From contig NW_021167080.1 in the NCBI RefSeq assembly GCF_003711515.1, forward strand, positions 2,377,394 through 2,441,393: 64,000 bases of DNA. The letters run 5' to 3'. Each line of letters opens with the position of its first letter. The first letter of the stretch is position 1. The notes below the pieces were generated by a model that was given only the letters and a program-made list of their open reading frames with translations, was not told where the DNA came from and made no database searches. This document shows, in pieces, positions 32,508 through 45,800 of the stretch. The position numbers were made by a program, and so were the translations under genes. Source of the DNA: Sodiomyces alkalinus F11. Its lineage: Eukaryota > Ascomycota > Sordariomycetes > Glomerellales > Plectosphaerellaceae.

Positions 32508-35500
32508 ATGGATTTCTCCGATGATGATTCTGTTTTCAATTTGGATGAATCAGATGGCTATTCACCCGTAGCGGTAAGTGTGTTTGTCTTCATTCTTCCA
32601 TTCCCCCCCCACCTCTTGCGCTCTTTTCCTTTGAGGTTCGATACTTCGTTGCCTGCCACAATGGGAGGGCTGCTTTTTGGTTTCTTTGTCCCGCACCTCC
32701 TCGATTTGACGCACCTGTCTTTTTTTTTTCTTTTTTTCTTGAAAGGGCTACCACACGCAGACTTTATCACCTAGACCCGTAACCCTTTCCCAATCCTTCA
32801 TCCTCCCGACTTCTTCTGAGCCTCCCCTCGCCTCGCTCCCCCCCCGCATCATACCTATCCAACCCTGCAGTCCAATCTATCCCACGATGGAACCTGGGTC
32901 TGGTACAGTGGGGCCGTCTCGTACTGACAATGCGCAGAAGCCAAAGGCCAAGCCTGCCGTCAAGAAATCGGCCCCGAAGAAGTTGACCCAGACCACCCTC
33001 AAGACCGCCTCGGCGCCAAAGAAGCGCGCAAAACCCGAGAGCGACGACGACGACGACGACGACGTGTCCGGCTTCTCCAACACTCCACCTAACTCCAAGA
33101 AGCAGAAGAAGGCGCCCGTCCCCAAGAAGTCGGCAGGGAAACCCCTCGGCGAGATTGAGAATGACAGCATGGCACTAGACGACGAGTCTATGGCCCCGGC
33201 CCCGGCGGCCAAGGGCACATCCAAGGCCAAAACAATTGAAGAAACGTATCAGAAGCTCACACAGTTGGAGCACATCCTCAAGCGTCCTGACACCTACATT
33301 GGCTCCGTCGAACCCACCGACCAGCAGATGTGGGTGTTCAACAAAGAGACCAAGCTTATGGAATATCGCAAGGTCACCGTCGTCCCGGGTCTCTACAAGA
33401 TCTTTGACGAAATCCTTGTCAACGCTGCCGACAGTAAACAGCGCCGCGAGGAAAATAGCGAGGAGCCTATGACCTTCATGAAGGTCAACATCGACCGCGC
33501 TTCGGGCGAGATCAGCGTAGAAAACAACGGCAAGGGTATTCCCATTCAGATTCACCGCGAGCACGGCGTCTACGTTCCCGAGATGATCTTCGGTCAGCTC
33601 TTGACCGGCGAGAACTACAACGATGACCAGAAGAAGACGGTCGGCGGTCGTAACGGTTTCGGTGCCAAGCTGTGCAACATCTTCAGCACCGAGTTCACCG
33701 TCGAGTGCCAGGAGTCGGCTTCGGGCAAGAGGTACAAACAGACCTGGTCCGACAACATGAGCAAGAAGTCGAAGCCCAAGGTCACCACCAGCAAGACCAA
33801 CGACTTCGTCCGCATCACTTTCAAGCCCGACTTCGACAAGTTCGGCATGACCGGGATCGACGACGACCTCGAATCCCTTCTGTACCGCCGCGTCTACGAC
33901 ATGGCCGGCACCATCAAGAACATCAAAGTCTACCTCAACGGGACCGTCGTGAAACCGTCTTCTTTCAAGGGCTACAGCGAGATGTACGCCAAGGCCATCG
34001 CGAAAGAACGCGCTGCCGAGGAGGGCGTTGAGCCCAAGGTGACTGTGGAGATGGAGAAGACCGACAACCGGAGGTGGGAGGTGGGATTCACCGTCTCCGA
34101 CGGCTCTTTCCAGCATGTCTCGTTCGTCAACAACATCGCCACCACCTCTGGTGGGACTCACGTCAATTACATCGCCGACCAGATCGTCAGCTACCTGCTC
34201 AAGCACCTAGACAAGAAGAAGAAGGGCCACTCCCTCAAGCCGAACCACATCCGAAACCACATCTTCGTCTTCATCAACTGTCGGATCGAGAACCCGGCCT
34301 TCAACTCCCAGACGAAGGAGCAGATGACCACCAAGATCAGCGCATTTGGCAGCAAATGCAGCCTGAGCGACGCCTTCCTGAAGAAGGTCGTCGCCTCGGA
34401 GGCCATCCAGAACATCATGGAGTTTGCCGAGAAGAAGGCGGACAAGATGCTGGCCAAGAGTGACGGAGGCAGGCGGTCCCGCATCAACAACGCCAAGCTT
34501 GTCGACGCCAACTTGGCGGGTACCAAGCGCGGCCACGAGTGCACCCTGATCTTGACCGAGGGTGACTCGGCCAAGAGCTTGGCCGTCGCCGGCCGTGCCA
34601 TCCTCGACCCGGATCGCATCGGCGTCTTTCCGCTCCGCGGTAAGATGCTCAACGTGCGCGATGCCTCCATCGACCAGGTCACCAAAAACCAGGAGGTCCA
34701 GAACATCAAACAGTTCCTGGGCCTGAAGCACAAACAGGTCTACACCGACACCAAGAGCTTGCGGTACGGCCACTTGATGATCATGACTGATCAGGATCAC
34801 GATGGTAGCCATATCAAAGGTCTCCTCATCAATTTCCTTCAGGTCCAGTTCCCCTCGCTTTTGCAGATCCCCGACTTCCTCCAGGAGTTCATCACCCCCA
34901 TCGTCAAGATCTGGCAGGGCAAGAATCCCAAGCAGCCGACCAAACAGAAGTCCTTCTTCACCCAGCCCGAGTACGAGGCCTGGAAGGAGGCCCACCAGGC
35001 GGAGGTTTCCCGCTGGGAATACAAGTACTACAAGGGTCTGGGCACCAGCTCGAACGAAGATGCCCAGGTCTACTTTAACCAGCTCGACGACCATCTCAAG
35101 GAGTTCGATGTCATGAGGCCTGAGGAGGCCGAGCTCTTCGAACTAGCCTTCTCCAAGAAGAAGGCGGACGCGCGTAAGGAGTGGCTCGGAAACTTTGTGC
35201 CCGGAACCTATCTTGACCATTCCACCAAGTCGATCACGTACAACGACTTTGTGAATAGGGAACTCATTCTCTTCAGCATGGCCGACAACATGCGGTCCAT
35301 TCCGTCTGTGCTCGACGGCATGAAGCCCGGCCAGCGAAAGGTCATGTATGCCTGCTTCAAGAGGAATCTCGTCAAAGACCAGAAGGTGGCCGAGCTGTCT
35401 GGTTACGTCTCTGAGCAGACGTCGTACCACCACGGCGAAGTATCTCTGCAACAGACCATCATCGGTCTTGCGCAGAATTTCGTCGGCTCTAATAACGTCA

Positions 35501-38109
35501 ACTGCCTGGAGCCCAGTGGAAACTTCGGTTCTCGACTTGCCGGTGGCTCGGACGCCGCCAGTCCTCGTTACATTCATACGCGCCTGTCTCCCTTTGCGAG
35601 AAAGATTTTTCCCGTCTTGGACGAGCCCAACCTCGATCATCAGGAAGAGGACGGGAAGAGGATTGAGCCGAAGGTGTACGCTCCCGTTATCCCCATGGTC
35701 CTGTGCAATGGCGCAGACGGCATCGGTACCGGGTGGAGCACGTCGATCCCCAACTACCACCCCATGGACATCGTCAAGAACCTGAAGAGGCGTATGGGCC
35801 GCCTGGACCCCGACGACCCGGAGGAGAAGCCTTTCGAAAGCATGACACCCTGGTTCCGCGGATGGAAGGGCACTCCCGAGATTGCCGAGAAGGACAGGTA
35901 CAAATTTAACGGCATGTACGAGATCGACGAGAAGACGGGCGAGATTATCATCACCGAACTGCCCATTCGCATGTGGACGGACGACTTCAAGGCCAAGCTG
36001 GAAGATGTCATCAGCGGTGCCAAGGGTCCGGCATGGATCAAGGACTACAAGGAGTTCAACGACCACAAGAATGTTCGCTTTGAGATTCAGCTGGATGACA
36101 AGTACATGAAGGATGTCAAAGCCGACGGTATTATGGAGAGGTTCAAGCTGAACAAGCAGGTCGCCACCTCCAACCTGGTTGCGTTCGACACCCACGGCCG
36201 CATCCGCAAATACGAGAAGGTCGAGGACATCCTCGAGGAGTACTACGTTTACCGGATGGCGATGTACACCAAGAGGAAGCAACACTGGCTGCAGGTCTAC
36301 CATGCCGACTACCGCAAACTCAAGAACCAGGCCCGCTTCATCAAGGAGGTCAATGATGGCGTTCTGGTCATTGCGAGGAAGCGGAAGGCGATCCTCGTCC
36401 AGGAGCTTCGCGAGCGTAAATACGAGGCCTTCCCGCGCGTTGCCGGTAAGAAGAAGAGCACCGACGACGAGATGGATAACTCCGCGGACGAAGAGGAAGA
36501 GGATGGCCTGGCAGGCAGCGCGTCCGACTACGATTATCTTCTCTCGGTATGTTGGCTCCTCCTGTGCAACAAGGGTGTCCTGTCCCTTCTTACTAACCTG
36601 TTTGCACAGATGCCCATCTGGGCCTTGACCCTAGAGCGACTCGAGAGGTTGCACAAGATGATTGAGAAGAAGAAGGCGGAGCATGATGAACTCCTGGCAC
36701 TGAGCGAGAAGGACCTCTGGGCCCACGACCTGGATGAGTTCATTGCTGAGTGGGAGAACCAACTTGCCCAAGATAGCCAAATCCAGAGCAAGATCCGAAG
36801 AATGGGCCGCCGCGCGAGCAAGAAGATTGGTGCCGGAAAAGGCAGTAGCCGAGCCAAGGGCGATGGCGACTACCAGCCCGAACGAAAGAGAGCCGCACCC
36901 AAGGCGAAGCCCAAGGCGCCCGAAAAGACGCAACAGAGATTCGCCGAGATGTTCAGCGCGAAACCCAAGATCGAGCCGAGCCCTGACTCGGCAGCCTTCT
37001 CGGATGACGACTTTGCCGCCTTGAGCAAGAAGGGTAGTGCTACGAATGCTACCACAACAGCCAAGGGCAAGGCGAAAGCCGAAGAGAAAGCTCCGAAGAA
37101 GCCGGAAACCAAGACGGTGAAATCGGACGATGACTTCAGCGACGATGACTTTGCTATTCTTGCCAAGAGCACTGTAGCGAAGCCCTCTACCGCAGCAGCC
37201 GGGTCCTCGGCCACCGGACGTAGGCAACGAGCGGCGGCTACCAAGAAGCGGTCGTACATCGTTGAGGAGTCGGAGTCGGGGTCGGGGTCGGAGTCGGAAG
37301 ACAATAGCCTGCTCGGGGACGTCGGCGATATGGTCAAGGGGATCAAGGGATCCAGCGGGGATGCCAAGGACGCTCAGAACGGCAGCAGGCTGAGCCTGTT
37401 TGCCATGAACAGGCCCGAATCCAGCCACGGTGGCCGGGAGTCCTCTCTGCCCAAGTTGAAGAGCAAGGCCTCCAAGAACGCGCTCGACGATGACAGCGTC
37501 GATGACACGAACTACGAGATGCTGGCGCGGTCCTCCCCGCAAAAGTCCCCGAATAAGGGCGACGACGACGTCGATGCTTTCCTGAGCGATGACGAAGCGC
37601 CGTTCCCCAAGCCTTCTGCCGCCGCCGCTACCGCCAAGACGTCGTCCCGTCAAGCTTCCGGTTCAGCAGCAGCAGCAACAGCAGCGGCGGCGCCTTCCAC
37701 CTCCGGACCTGCGATCAAGAAGCCTCGAGGCCGTCCCGCCGGCTCGAAGAACAACCCAAGGGAAGATTCCGCTGCCGCTGCGGCTTCTGCTCCCAAGGCC
37801 AAGGCCAAGGCGGCGAAGCCCGTGTCGAAGCCTGTGGTGGCCAAGAAGCCATTGGCGCTGTCTCCTGCCGCCAAAGCGTACGCGGCGAAGAAGGCGTCCA
37901 AGAAGGTCTTCAGCGACGACGACGACGATGATGACGACGACTTGATGAACATGGATGAGCCTTCGTCCCCGCCGCCCCGGCCCGCGGGCCGATCGCGTCC
38001 CGGCCGTGCTGCCGCGGCCAAGGCGAAGCCCATCATCATCGATGATGACGATAATAGCTCCGTGGCCATCGGACACCAGAGCGATGAGTTTGAGTTCAGC
38101 GATGATTGA
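32508..38109 (+). CDS. TOP2: DNA topoisomerase II
   Basis: Three exons: 32508-32573, 32938-36546 and 36610-38109; 1,724 aa. Exon 1 (MDFSDDDSVFNLDESDGYSPVA) joins in phase 0 to KPKAKPAVKK; the ATG at 32887 lies in the intron. GHKL ATPase: EILVNAAD (about 180-187), ENNGKGIP and GGRNGFGAKLCNIFS. TOPRIM: EGDSAKSLAVAGR with Glu563, and DQDHDGSHIKGL with Asp640/Asp642. Catalytic Tyr900 lies in AASPRYIHTRLSPFA. The MPIWALTLERLERL motif follows intron 2, and a ~400-residue acidic/Lys-rich disordered tail with several DDDD patches ends the protein. It passes duplexes through double-strand breaks to decatenate chromosomes. The 63-bp second intron is a multiple of three and free of stops. Confidence 0.97.
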
Positions 38110-39424
38110 AGAATTGCGGCGCTACCTCTCTCTTTTTTTCTTTTTTTTTTTTCTTGCTCTTTTCTTTTTTTCTTCAGCTTTCCTCGACGATGGCTGTGCT
38201 TGCTTGTCGTCTTACTTGGGGACCATACCGTGTACATAAGGGGTGAAGGTAGCAAAAGGAATGGTCAGAAGTGTTTGGCCGAGAGGATGACGATAACATG
38301 ATATCTTGCGAAGGGAGGTAGTGGTCCCCTCGATGTCGGTCGGACTGTCTGGCAATGCCTTCAGCCTCGTATATCTTTGTTTTCTTCTGGAGTCCAGTTA
38401 GGTTCGACTTGATAAACCCGGTAGTGCTTCTTTTTTCTTTCATCTTTTCATGGCTCACAAGCATGGCTTTTATTTCTTGCGGGATTCGGAAGAGACCTTT
38501 CCTCGTTATCCGTTTCTCTCTTTTTTTCTCGAGGTGTATATTAGGGAAATGAACACATTATGTTGCTGGCATTAAAGTCGGCTTAGTGTGACGTCCTAAG
38601 GACTTTGCCTTCTTCATGTCCAACTGGATGTTTGGAATGGCAAAGGGTGTAGATGCAGTGTAAAAGGGTCATTATTACTCCCGGAGCTGAGAATCACAAT
38701 ACAGGAGGCGTTTTACTCTATGCCTGCGTATTTTTCTTCAAGCGGCAATGACGGACAAGATACTAATGCACACATACTCTGTCAAGACAGGAGAACAGGC
38801 AAACTGATTGAAAAGTCATAGGTGATGAAGAGACTACAAAGTAGGATTCCCCTCCCTTCCATCCTTCCGATCCTCCTCGGCAATCTGAGGCCAGTCTTTT
38901 ACCGATTTTCGCCAGCGTGAAAAAGACAAAACGATTAAAAAGAGGGCAACATGATTACCGAAAAGAAAAAAAAAAGGATAGTCCGTCCATAACCATATTC
39001 TTACATCGTTTAGCGGTAGGATGGTCCAGAAAAATGAAAACATGCCCAACGCCATAGTGCCGCGTCCATCTCTAGGCATTTGCGTCGGAGCCCTCTCTTC
39101 CCTCGATTGCATGGCGCAGAATTCATCGTCCCTACTCCTGGTACGGAACCTAAATCCTTCGCCAAGCAAGGAAAAAGAAGATCAAAACACAAGCCACGCC
39201 GCCAGTGCCCATGGTCCACGTTAAATCTCCCACGTACATGTGTCCGTTAAGCAGCCGTTACGAAGCGAATCGAGACTCGCCACCGAGCCCGTCGTGCTTC
39301 ATTTGTTGTGAATTCGTTGCCGTCGCTATATTAATGGGGTAGAAGGAAAAGTCGGCCGGGACTCCTGAGGAGCAAAGCATGCTGCGCTGCGAATATGCGG
39401 CATTACTGAGACAGCATGGGTTGC
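38110..39424. other. Convergent intergenic region, TOP2 / reticulon
   Basis: 1.3 kb between two 3' ends. T-rich tracts (38131-38175, 38515-38532) and an A-run (38966-38976) suit 3' UTRs. Several open frames exist on both strands, none with a recognisable product. Confidence 0.45.
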
Positions 39425-41157
39425 TTAAGCAAGGAGGGGCTCCTTCTCCGTGGCACCGGGCTCAGTAAACACAGTGGTTTCGAGCTTGGCCTCGTTCACC
39501 TTCGGCTCTTCGGTGGGAGGGGCGGGAAAGTCGACCTCCTCAACGTCGGCGGTAGACTGAGCAGGGGCAGGCTTAGGGACGGCCTCGGGAGAGGCGGAGC
39601 GGCGACCGAGAAGCTCCTGAGCCTTGGCGCTGTAGTCACCCATATATTGCTTGGTCAGGTCGGTGGCGTGGGCGGTCTGCTGGCTGGCAATAGAGCGGAA
39701 TTGCTGGGTCTGCTCGCTGATTACGTGGCTGGCATTCTTCAGCTGATTGTCGATGAGCTCCTGGTTGGAGGTATAGACAAGGGGCACCAGAAACAGGGCG
39801 GTGACAGCAGTGAGAGCGAGACCCCAAAGAGGCATGATCTTGACGAGATGGTACGAGAGGAAAGCGCCCACGCATGCCTGTGACCATCACCGATTAGCAT
39901 TTTGCTGCACAGAAGCTGTGCCATGTTCGTGATAGTTGCGGGGCTCGCGGGGGGAAACAAGAAACCAAGGAAACCAGAAAGAAAGAAAAGGACGGTGGGA
40001 ACGGGGACAGGAACCGTACAGCAGCCGAAGCGCCGACGTTCTCGGCGAAAAGAATACGCTGGGCTTCAATAACGAAGAAGTTGACCAGCTCATGAACGTC
40101 TCCTATGGCGGCATCGAGCGTCTCCTTCGACAGAGTATAGTAGCTACGAGGGCGAAGCTGGCTAGTCAGACCGTTGTTCAAAAGGACCTTGCCCGTCAGC
40201 TCGGCGGCGACGGTGGTGGCAAGGGCCATCCAGGTCAGCTTGAAGCCATATCGGAGGAGGTCAAGATATCGGGCGGCAACGATGGCGGAGACGATGGATA
40301 CATATGCGATAGCGGAGGCGCCTATTCATCCAAAAATTAGCTGGTTGTCGGCCTGGGTTGTTTGTGTTCTTTTATCTTCTCCTTTTTCTGAAGTAGCACA
40401 GAAAGAAAATGCATGACGTACGAGGGTTCTTCCAAGAGAGGAGTTCAGAGAAGAACGAGTGGTAATGGGTCAGAGGCTGGCCAGTGGCGGCACGGTATTC
40501 GGGTGTCTTGCGAGAGGCCACGAGATTGTTGATCTCGTTCGAGGCCTTCGCCGACTCATCTTGGAAGTTCTGAGCCATGGGGCCTGCAAAAGGTGCCAGA
40601 AAGCTCTTGGTTAGTCCAGCTCAAGCTTGATGTGGTCGAATGAGAAACTCGAGTACACGACACGGGAACACACGATGCAGCAAAGTGTGCAGGTGGTAGG
40701 AGGGGCATAAAACACATACCGTTAGAAAGGCTGTCGTAGGTGGCGGCAGCTTCTAGAATTTGGGTGGTTAGTTAATTATGTCGAAGATTTTTCTTTTCTC
40801 GATCTCTGTTTCCTTCTCTGTGGGGTTGGAAAAAAGAAAGAAAAAGTACGTGGGAAGGTTCTGAAGTTATCAGGTTAGCCAAAATTTGGGGTCCCAGGAA
40901 AGCGAGAGAAAAAAAGGAGATGAGGGAAAGAAAATACGAGAAACGGTGAAAGGAGGTGAGCTGGGGTGGGCCAGCTAGTGATGCAATTATATGCAACTCG
41001 ATAAGGACCAAGGGGGGAATGGGGAGGAAACAGAACTTGCGCTCGGTACGGAGTGTCGCCCTTATTATTCTGCACATACCTTACTGTCTTTGGTAGCTTG
41101 GGCGTAGGAACCGTTGCCAGCAGGGGCTGTATTCGGGGCGTCAGGGAAATCGGACAT
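39425..41157 (-). CDS. RTN1: Reticulon-like ER-shaping protein
   Basis: Five exons on the minus strand: 41085-41157, 40720-40752 (a 33-bp micro-exon), 40422-40583, 40020-40321 and 39425-39877; 340 aa. The reticulon homology domain spans about residues 70-235: it begins near LLSWKNPRASAIAYVSIVS, with a first long hydrophobic hairpin (AIAYVSIVSAIVAARYLDLL; FKLTWMALATTVAAEL) and a second (ACVGAFLSYHLVKI; MPLWGLALTAVTALFLVPLVY). The C-terminus carries a helix and a Pro/Glu-rich tail. Reticulons wedge into the ER membrane and curve its tubules. Splice sites were fixed by frame; exon 1 uses the GTAAGG donor after GACA, which joins in phase to the micro-exon. The first intron is long (332 bp). Confidence 0.9.
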
Positions 41158-42892
41158 TGCAAATCAGATGACGACGGCTCTCGTGGGTGCAAACGAAAAA
41201 AAAATGCTGCTGGTGGTGTCGTGTGATACCGGAAGGTGGGAGGTGATATTGATTCCCCGTGAGCAGACGCACTCCGGTCAGTTCGGGGTTTCTGTATTTG
41301 GACTGGGAGATGAAAAGAAGGAAACCCGGTGTGAAATGGGAAGTAAACGAGCTTTAAGTGCGTTGTGGCAGTCGGAGTTGAGGATTTGACGAAGAGAGGA
41401 GGAGAAAAGAAAATTCTCAGAGTCGTTAATACAAAGTGGTTTGAGTTATGAGGGGAAAGAGGGAGACGAAAAAATGGGGGGAGACACGAGAAACAAGAGG
41501 GCGAGGGCGAGCTGTTTCTCCTTTTAGTTACGATTGTGTCGCGGTGGTGACGATGATGCAACTCACACTCACGGTACACTACGTACCTAGGTAGGAGCTG
41601 CCCACTTTTATCCTTCCCTAAGGTATGTACGTACTTTACGTACCGTATGTTACGTCGGTAGTGGAGTGCTTTCTGTGCTGCACTGCCGTGGGAGCCTAGC
41701 CCAGGGCTTTTTCCAAACGTGCTTTCCGCTAAAGGGACGAGTATGTACAACGTACCAATCCAGGTGAAACAAGTTGGAACTTGGGAGTTCTTTTCCCCCA
41801 GTCAGAGCCAGCTCTCGAAAAGCTGTACTTTCGAGGCTACTTTCTCAGCTATCAATAACTACGTCGATAGCATACAGGATATTTTGGAACTTTCCTCACT
41901 GTATTCGTAGTGCATGTGCATCACAGGTACCTCCATCTAGAGGCAGCTGGGACGAAACCATGACGCCAAGTACCTAGTTACCTAAGCTAATATATTCCTG
42001 CATGCACCATGGGCATCCATGATAAGCGTCATCCTCGGAGAATAACTAATTACCTGGTAAGGTAAGGGACCTCATTATTACGTAGGATCCTGAATTGCTG
42101 GAAAAGTTACCTATGCGACACCTCTTATCTCCCCCACTTTAGTCGTAATCACATGTCAACATAATGTTCATGTGAAGGTAGGACCAGGAGAAAATAAGAT
42201 ACTGCAAAGAAAAAGAAAAGAGGCAAAAACAAAAAGGCCCTGAGATCCTGTGATCCTATGTCTCTTTCCTCACCGCAGATACAACCAGGAAAGCAGAAGA
42301 AAAGAAAAGAAAAAGGAACTGGTTCACTACACTTCGCTCAAGAACTCGTGTATGGAGGCAAGTACTGTCAGTGGTCAAAAGAAGCGAAGCGTTCTACGCG
42401 ATGTGATTATGTAAAGTGCTTCGGTCCTTTTGTCCGGGTCACTGTAGTTACGAAGAGCCGAAGGGAGAAGAACTCGCTCGAAAGCCCTCGCCAAAAATAA
42501 ACAAATGGTACGAATACGATGAAGATCATCACTTGCGAAATTGTAAACCCTGTTCGACAGGACGCGTCCGCATTAAGAATTCCTTTGCCGTGTTTTGACC
42601 AACCCTCGAAATGCACAAGAGGTATATATGTAAACAACTCCCGAATCTCTCATGACACCACATCTTGTCTTCCTCGCGTGTACCAGTACGGGACGGACAA
42701 GCCCCGTTCGATTGGCATGTACTTCGTACAACGGACCGACTGCGGGACCGCACAACTGGAGAGTGGCCAGGCCATCAACAAATATGCACAGGTATGCAAG
42801 GCCAAACATCCGCATGCCATCTGTCCAGGCAAATGAAGCATCCCACTATGAGTCCAGAGTTATTTATCCATCCCCCCCCCCCTTCACCCCGC
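41158..42892. promoter_or_regulatory. Upstream region of the reticulon gene, with motif cluster
   Basis: 1.7 kb between the reticulon ATG and the stop of the TBC gene (both minus). It contains clustered ACGTACCTAGGTAGG, CCTAAGGTATGTACGTACTTTACGTACCG (41582-41660) and AGTACCTAGTTACCTAAG (about 41970-41990), like those near 25 kb. No gene with a recognisable product is seen. Confidence 0.45.
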
Positions 42893-45800
42893 TCATGTTC
42901 TCCGCCATGCCCAGAATCCTCCCGCCGACGCCGTCGCAGGCGCCGCCACCGCAGTCGAGCTCGCAGTCCGAGCCAACGCGGGAGCCGCACCCGCCGTCGT
43001 CTTGGTCGCATCCACCCCGCCGCCTCCCGTGAGCCTGTTGAAAACCCCCACGGCCGCCGACACGGCCTGTGCTGGGTTCGCCGCCGCGCCCTGTGTCGGC
43101 ACCGGCAGCAAAGAGGAGTCGCCGGGACCCAGGCCGTAGGCTTTTTTCAGACTCTCCAGCTTCTGCTTTGCTTCCTCCGCCTCCTGCTTGGCGATGGCCT
43201 CCGCCGTCTTGGCCTGCACCAGCTCCAGAAGCAACACGTCGTGGTCGATTCCCGGCGGTGCGGGTGGTGGTGGTGCTGTGGTGGTTGCGGCAGTGACCGG
43301 CCCTGGCGCCATCGTCTCCTGCAAGTGCGGCTGCGGCAGCGACGACGTCCTCTTGCTGAACGAGGCCGCCGGCGTGTGAGCGGGCGTCGATTTGCTTCTG
43401 CCCAGTTTCAACTCCCGGAGTCCGCCGTTGGCCGGTGCTGCTGCTCGGGGCCACTCGCTCCCCGCCGTCCTGTTGTTGTTCGTCTCGGCGCGCGACGAGG
43501 CCGACGATGTGCGAGTCCTCATCGAGTGGATTTGCCTCTCCAACCTTTGTTTATCCTGGTGCATGTTTCTCGCGTGCGCATGACTCTCCTTCAGCTGATC
43601 CTTCAGTGATGAGATCTCTTGGCTCATGTCACAAATGCTCCGGCCGTATTCTTGGCTTTGTGAGACGGCGCTGGCCAGCTGGTCTTTGGCCCGGCTTAGC
43701 TCCTCTTGCAGCTGTGACTTGGATCGGATCGTCGATGACCTGCGACGAGCCGTGTCTACCGCTCCAACCGATCCAAATCTCTGTTCAACGACGTCAAGAA
43801 GCTGTGACAGTTCTTGCGCCGACGGTGTCGTGTTGACGTCGTCCGCCTCATCGTCATCATCATCGTGTATTGATTTTTCTTCAGGTTCTCCTCCTTCTCT
43901 TTGTTCTTTTGGTTTTTCTCCCTTCTTTTGTGCACCGGACCTTTTCTTAGCTTGGTCGACGCTCCTGTCGCTGCCGCTGTCGCTGCCGCTCTCGCTCTCG
44001 CTCTTGATCGGTGGAGCGCTCGGTTCTTCCAGCTCAGTGGCCTTCACCTTCACCGTCTCAGCACTCGCCTCAGTGCCGACCGAATCGTTGCTCGCTCTCT
44101 TCCGTAGACCTTCGAGAAGTGATCGGACGGCTTGTCTATCTTCTTCACGTTCCTCACGCTCCTTCTGCAATTCGGAGACGAGAAGCGCATGGTTTCGCTG
44201 TAGCTCGCTCAACGCGGTCAGGAGGTCTTCGATCTGCGAATGCAGGTTTCGCTCCTCGGTGTTTTTCAAAGTGCTCGTAGGGTTCGCTTGCCTGGTCGAC
44301 ACGGTGTCGTCGGCCGTGGTAGTCGAAGAATCCCGGGAAGCCGCGGTGGCCTCGGTGGAAGCAGAGCTCGCCACGCTGGCGGAGCTGGCCTCCATGGAAT
44401 TGAGGGTGGAAGCAAGGCTCTGTTTAGACGTGCTCCGCCGCAGCATGCTCAGCGGACGCGACGGGGCGTAGAGGCCGGGGCTGAGGCTGGAAGGTTTCGG
44501 GGGCGAGACGGCCCAAATGCGACCGAGGAAACGGGACGCCGCGGTGGCCACGTCCGACGTGCGGGCGGCGTTGGCGGTCGCAATCTGCGCTTCGCGACAC
44601 CCCTGCTCGAGCTGCAGTAGCTTCTCTCGGCTAACCACGCCGGTCAGGCTAACAAAGTCCTGGACAAACTCGTCGGCGTTGTAATGATAGCAGTCCCACA
44701 GGCCACGCGATAGCAGAAGTTGCATGACATCCTCGAGCTCGCTGCAGGCGAGAATACGAGCCTCGTTTTTCCGCATGAGCGACAAGGCGACCCGCATCAG
44801 GGTCTCGGGCGCACCCTCGGCGAATATTACGTCGTAAATGCGAAACAGCATGGGGAGCGGGCACGTTACGGCGAAGAAGCTAAGGAACCACTGTGAAACG
44901 TAGGCCGGGTCAACCTGCAGGTCCTCCAAGTGCCGCGCCAGGCTTGGCAGAAGCTCGTGCAGGAGCTCACGGAACTGGTAAATGCGGATGTGTAAACCGG
45001 ACAGATCCGGGAGGAAACAGCTCGTCAAATCGTACCGTTCCATCAATCTGGTCGTTCGATGATCAGCAATCAAAACTCAATTGAACCACCCCGACCGCAC
45101 TCCAGGTACGTGTGTGGTGTGGCACGGCCTTTTTTTTCCCTTCGTTTTTGGTTTCGCGGGAAAGAAAAAAAAAAGAAGAAAAAAAGGAATAATGGGTCCT
45201 TACCGGACCAATACGCAGAATGCTTGTTTGTCCGGCATGTGCATAAGCAACGGGCCGACGAGGAAAGCCAATCCCTGACAATAGCCAATCTTCTGGTCGT
45301 AGAGGCTGAAGCATTTCAGCACCTTGCCCAGCATACGCTGGCCATCGCCCTCGGGATCCCTGAACATGTCGACGCCAGGGAAACTCCTCCCCAAGTCCTT
45401 GCCGATGATGGGTTCGTAGGGGCTGGATTCCCCCGACAACGTCTCATATTGCTCCTCCAACGCCGCGTCGCGAGCCCCCGCCATGCTCTGCCACACGACG
45501 CCTCGTAACGGCGGGGGGATTCCCTTTCGGATCTTGTTGGAGAGGAGGGTGGGTAACCGAGCGGCGGTCTGCTGGTAGTCCTTCACCAGGGCGGCGTAGA
45601 ACTCAAGGTCGGTCATCGGCGGCGGCGGGAGCATCGAGTACCGCAGGGCCGGCGGGGTCGGCCCGTTGACCATCTGTCGCAGCTGGGCCATGGAGGGGGG
45701 CCTCGGTCGTGGAGAAGATGACGAGACAGAGGGTTCGGCGGCTCGGACTTTAACGCTTTTGGGGTTCGTAGCCAGCTTGGCGTTTTCTTTTTCGAGCATT

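Noticed and set aside
32887..32937. ATG at 32887 as the TOP2 start
   Set aside because: It lies in the first intron; exon 1 at 32508 joins in phase to KPKAKPAVKK at 32938 and gives the usual acidic TOP2 N-terminus.
33175..37653. Four long minus-strand open frames opposite TOP2 (33175-34206, 34207-35094, 35143-36303, 36631-37653)
   Set aside because: They mirror the TOP2 codons (GC-rich third positions give long antisense frames) and encode no recognisable domain; TOP2 on the plus strand explains all of it.
42665..43609. Plus-strand Arg-rich frame opposite the 3' end of the TBC gene
   Set aside because: Composition (Arg/Ser-rich, no domain) is that of a shadow frame; the TBC reading frame on the minus strand is continuous here.
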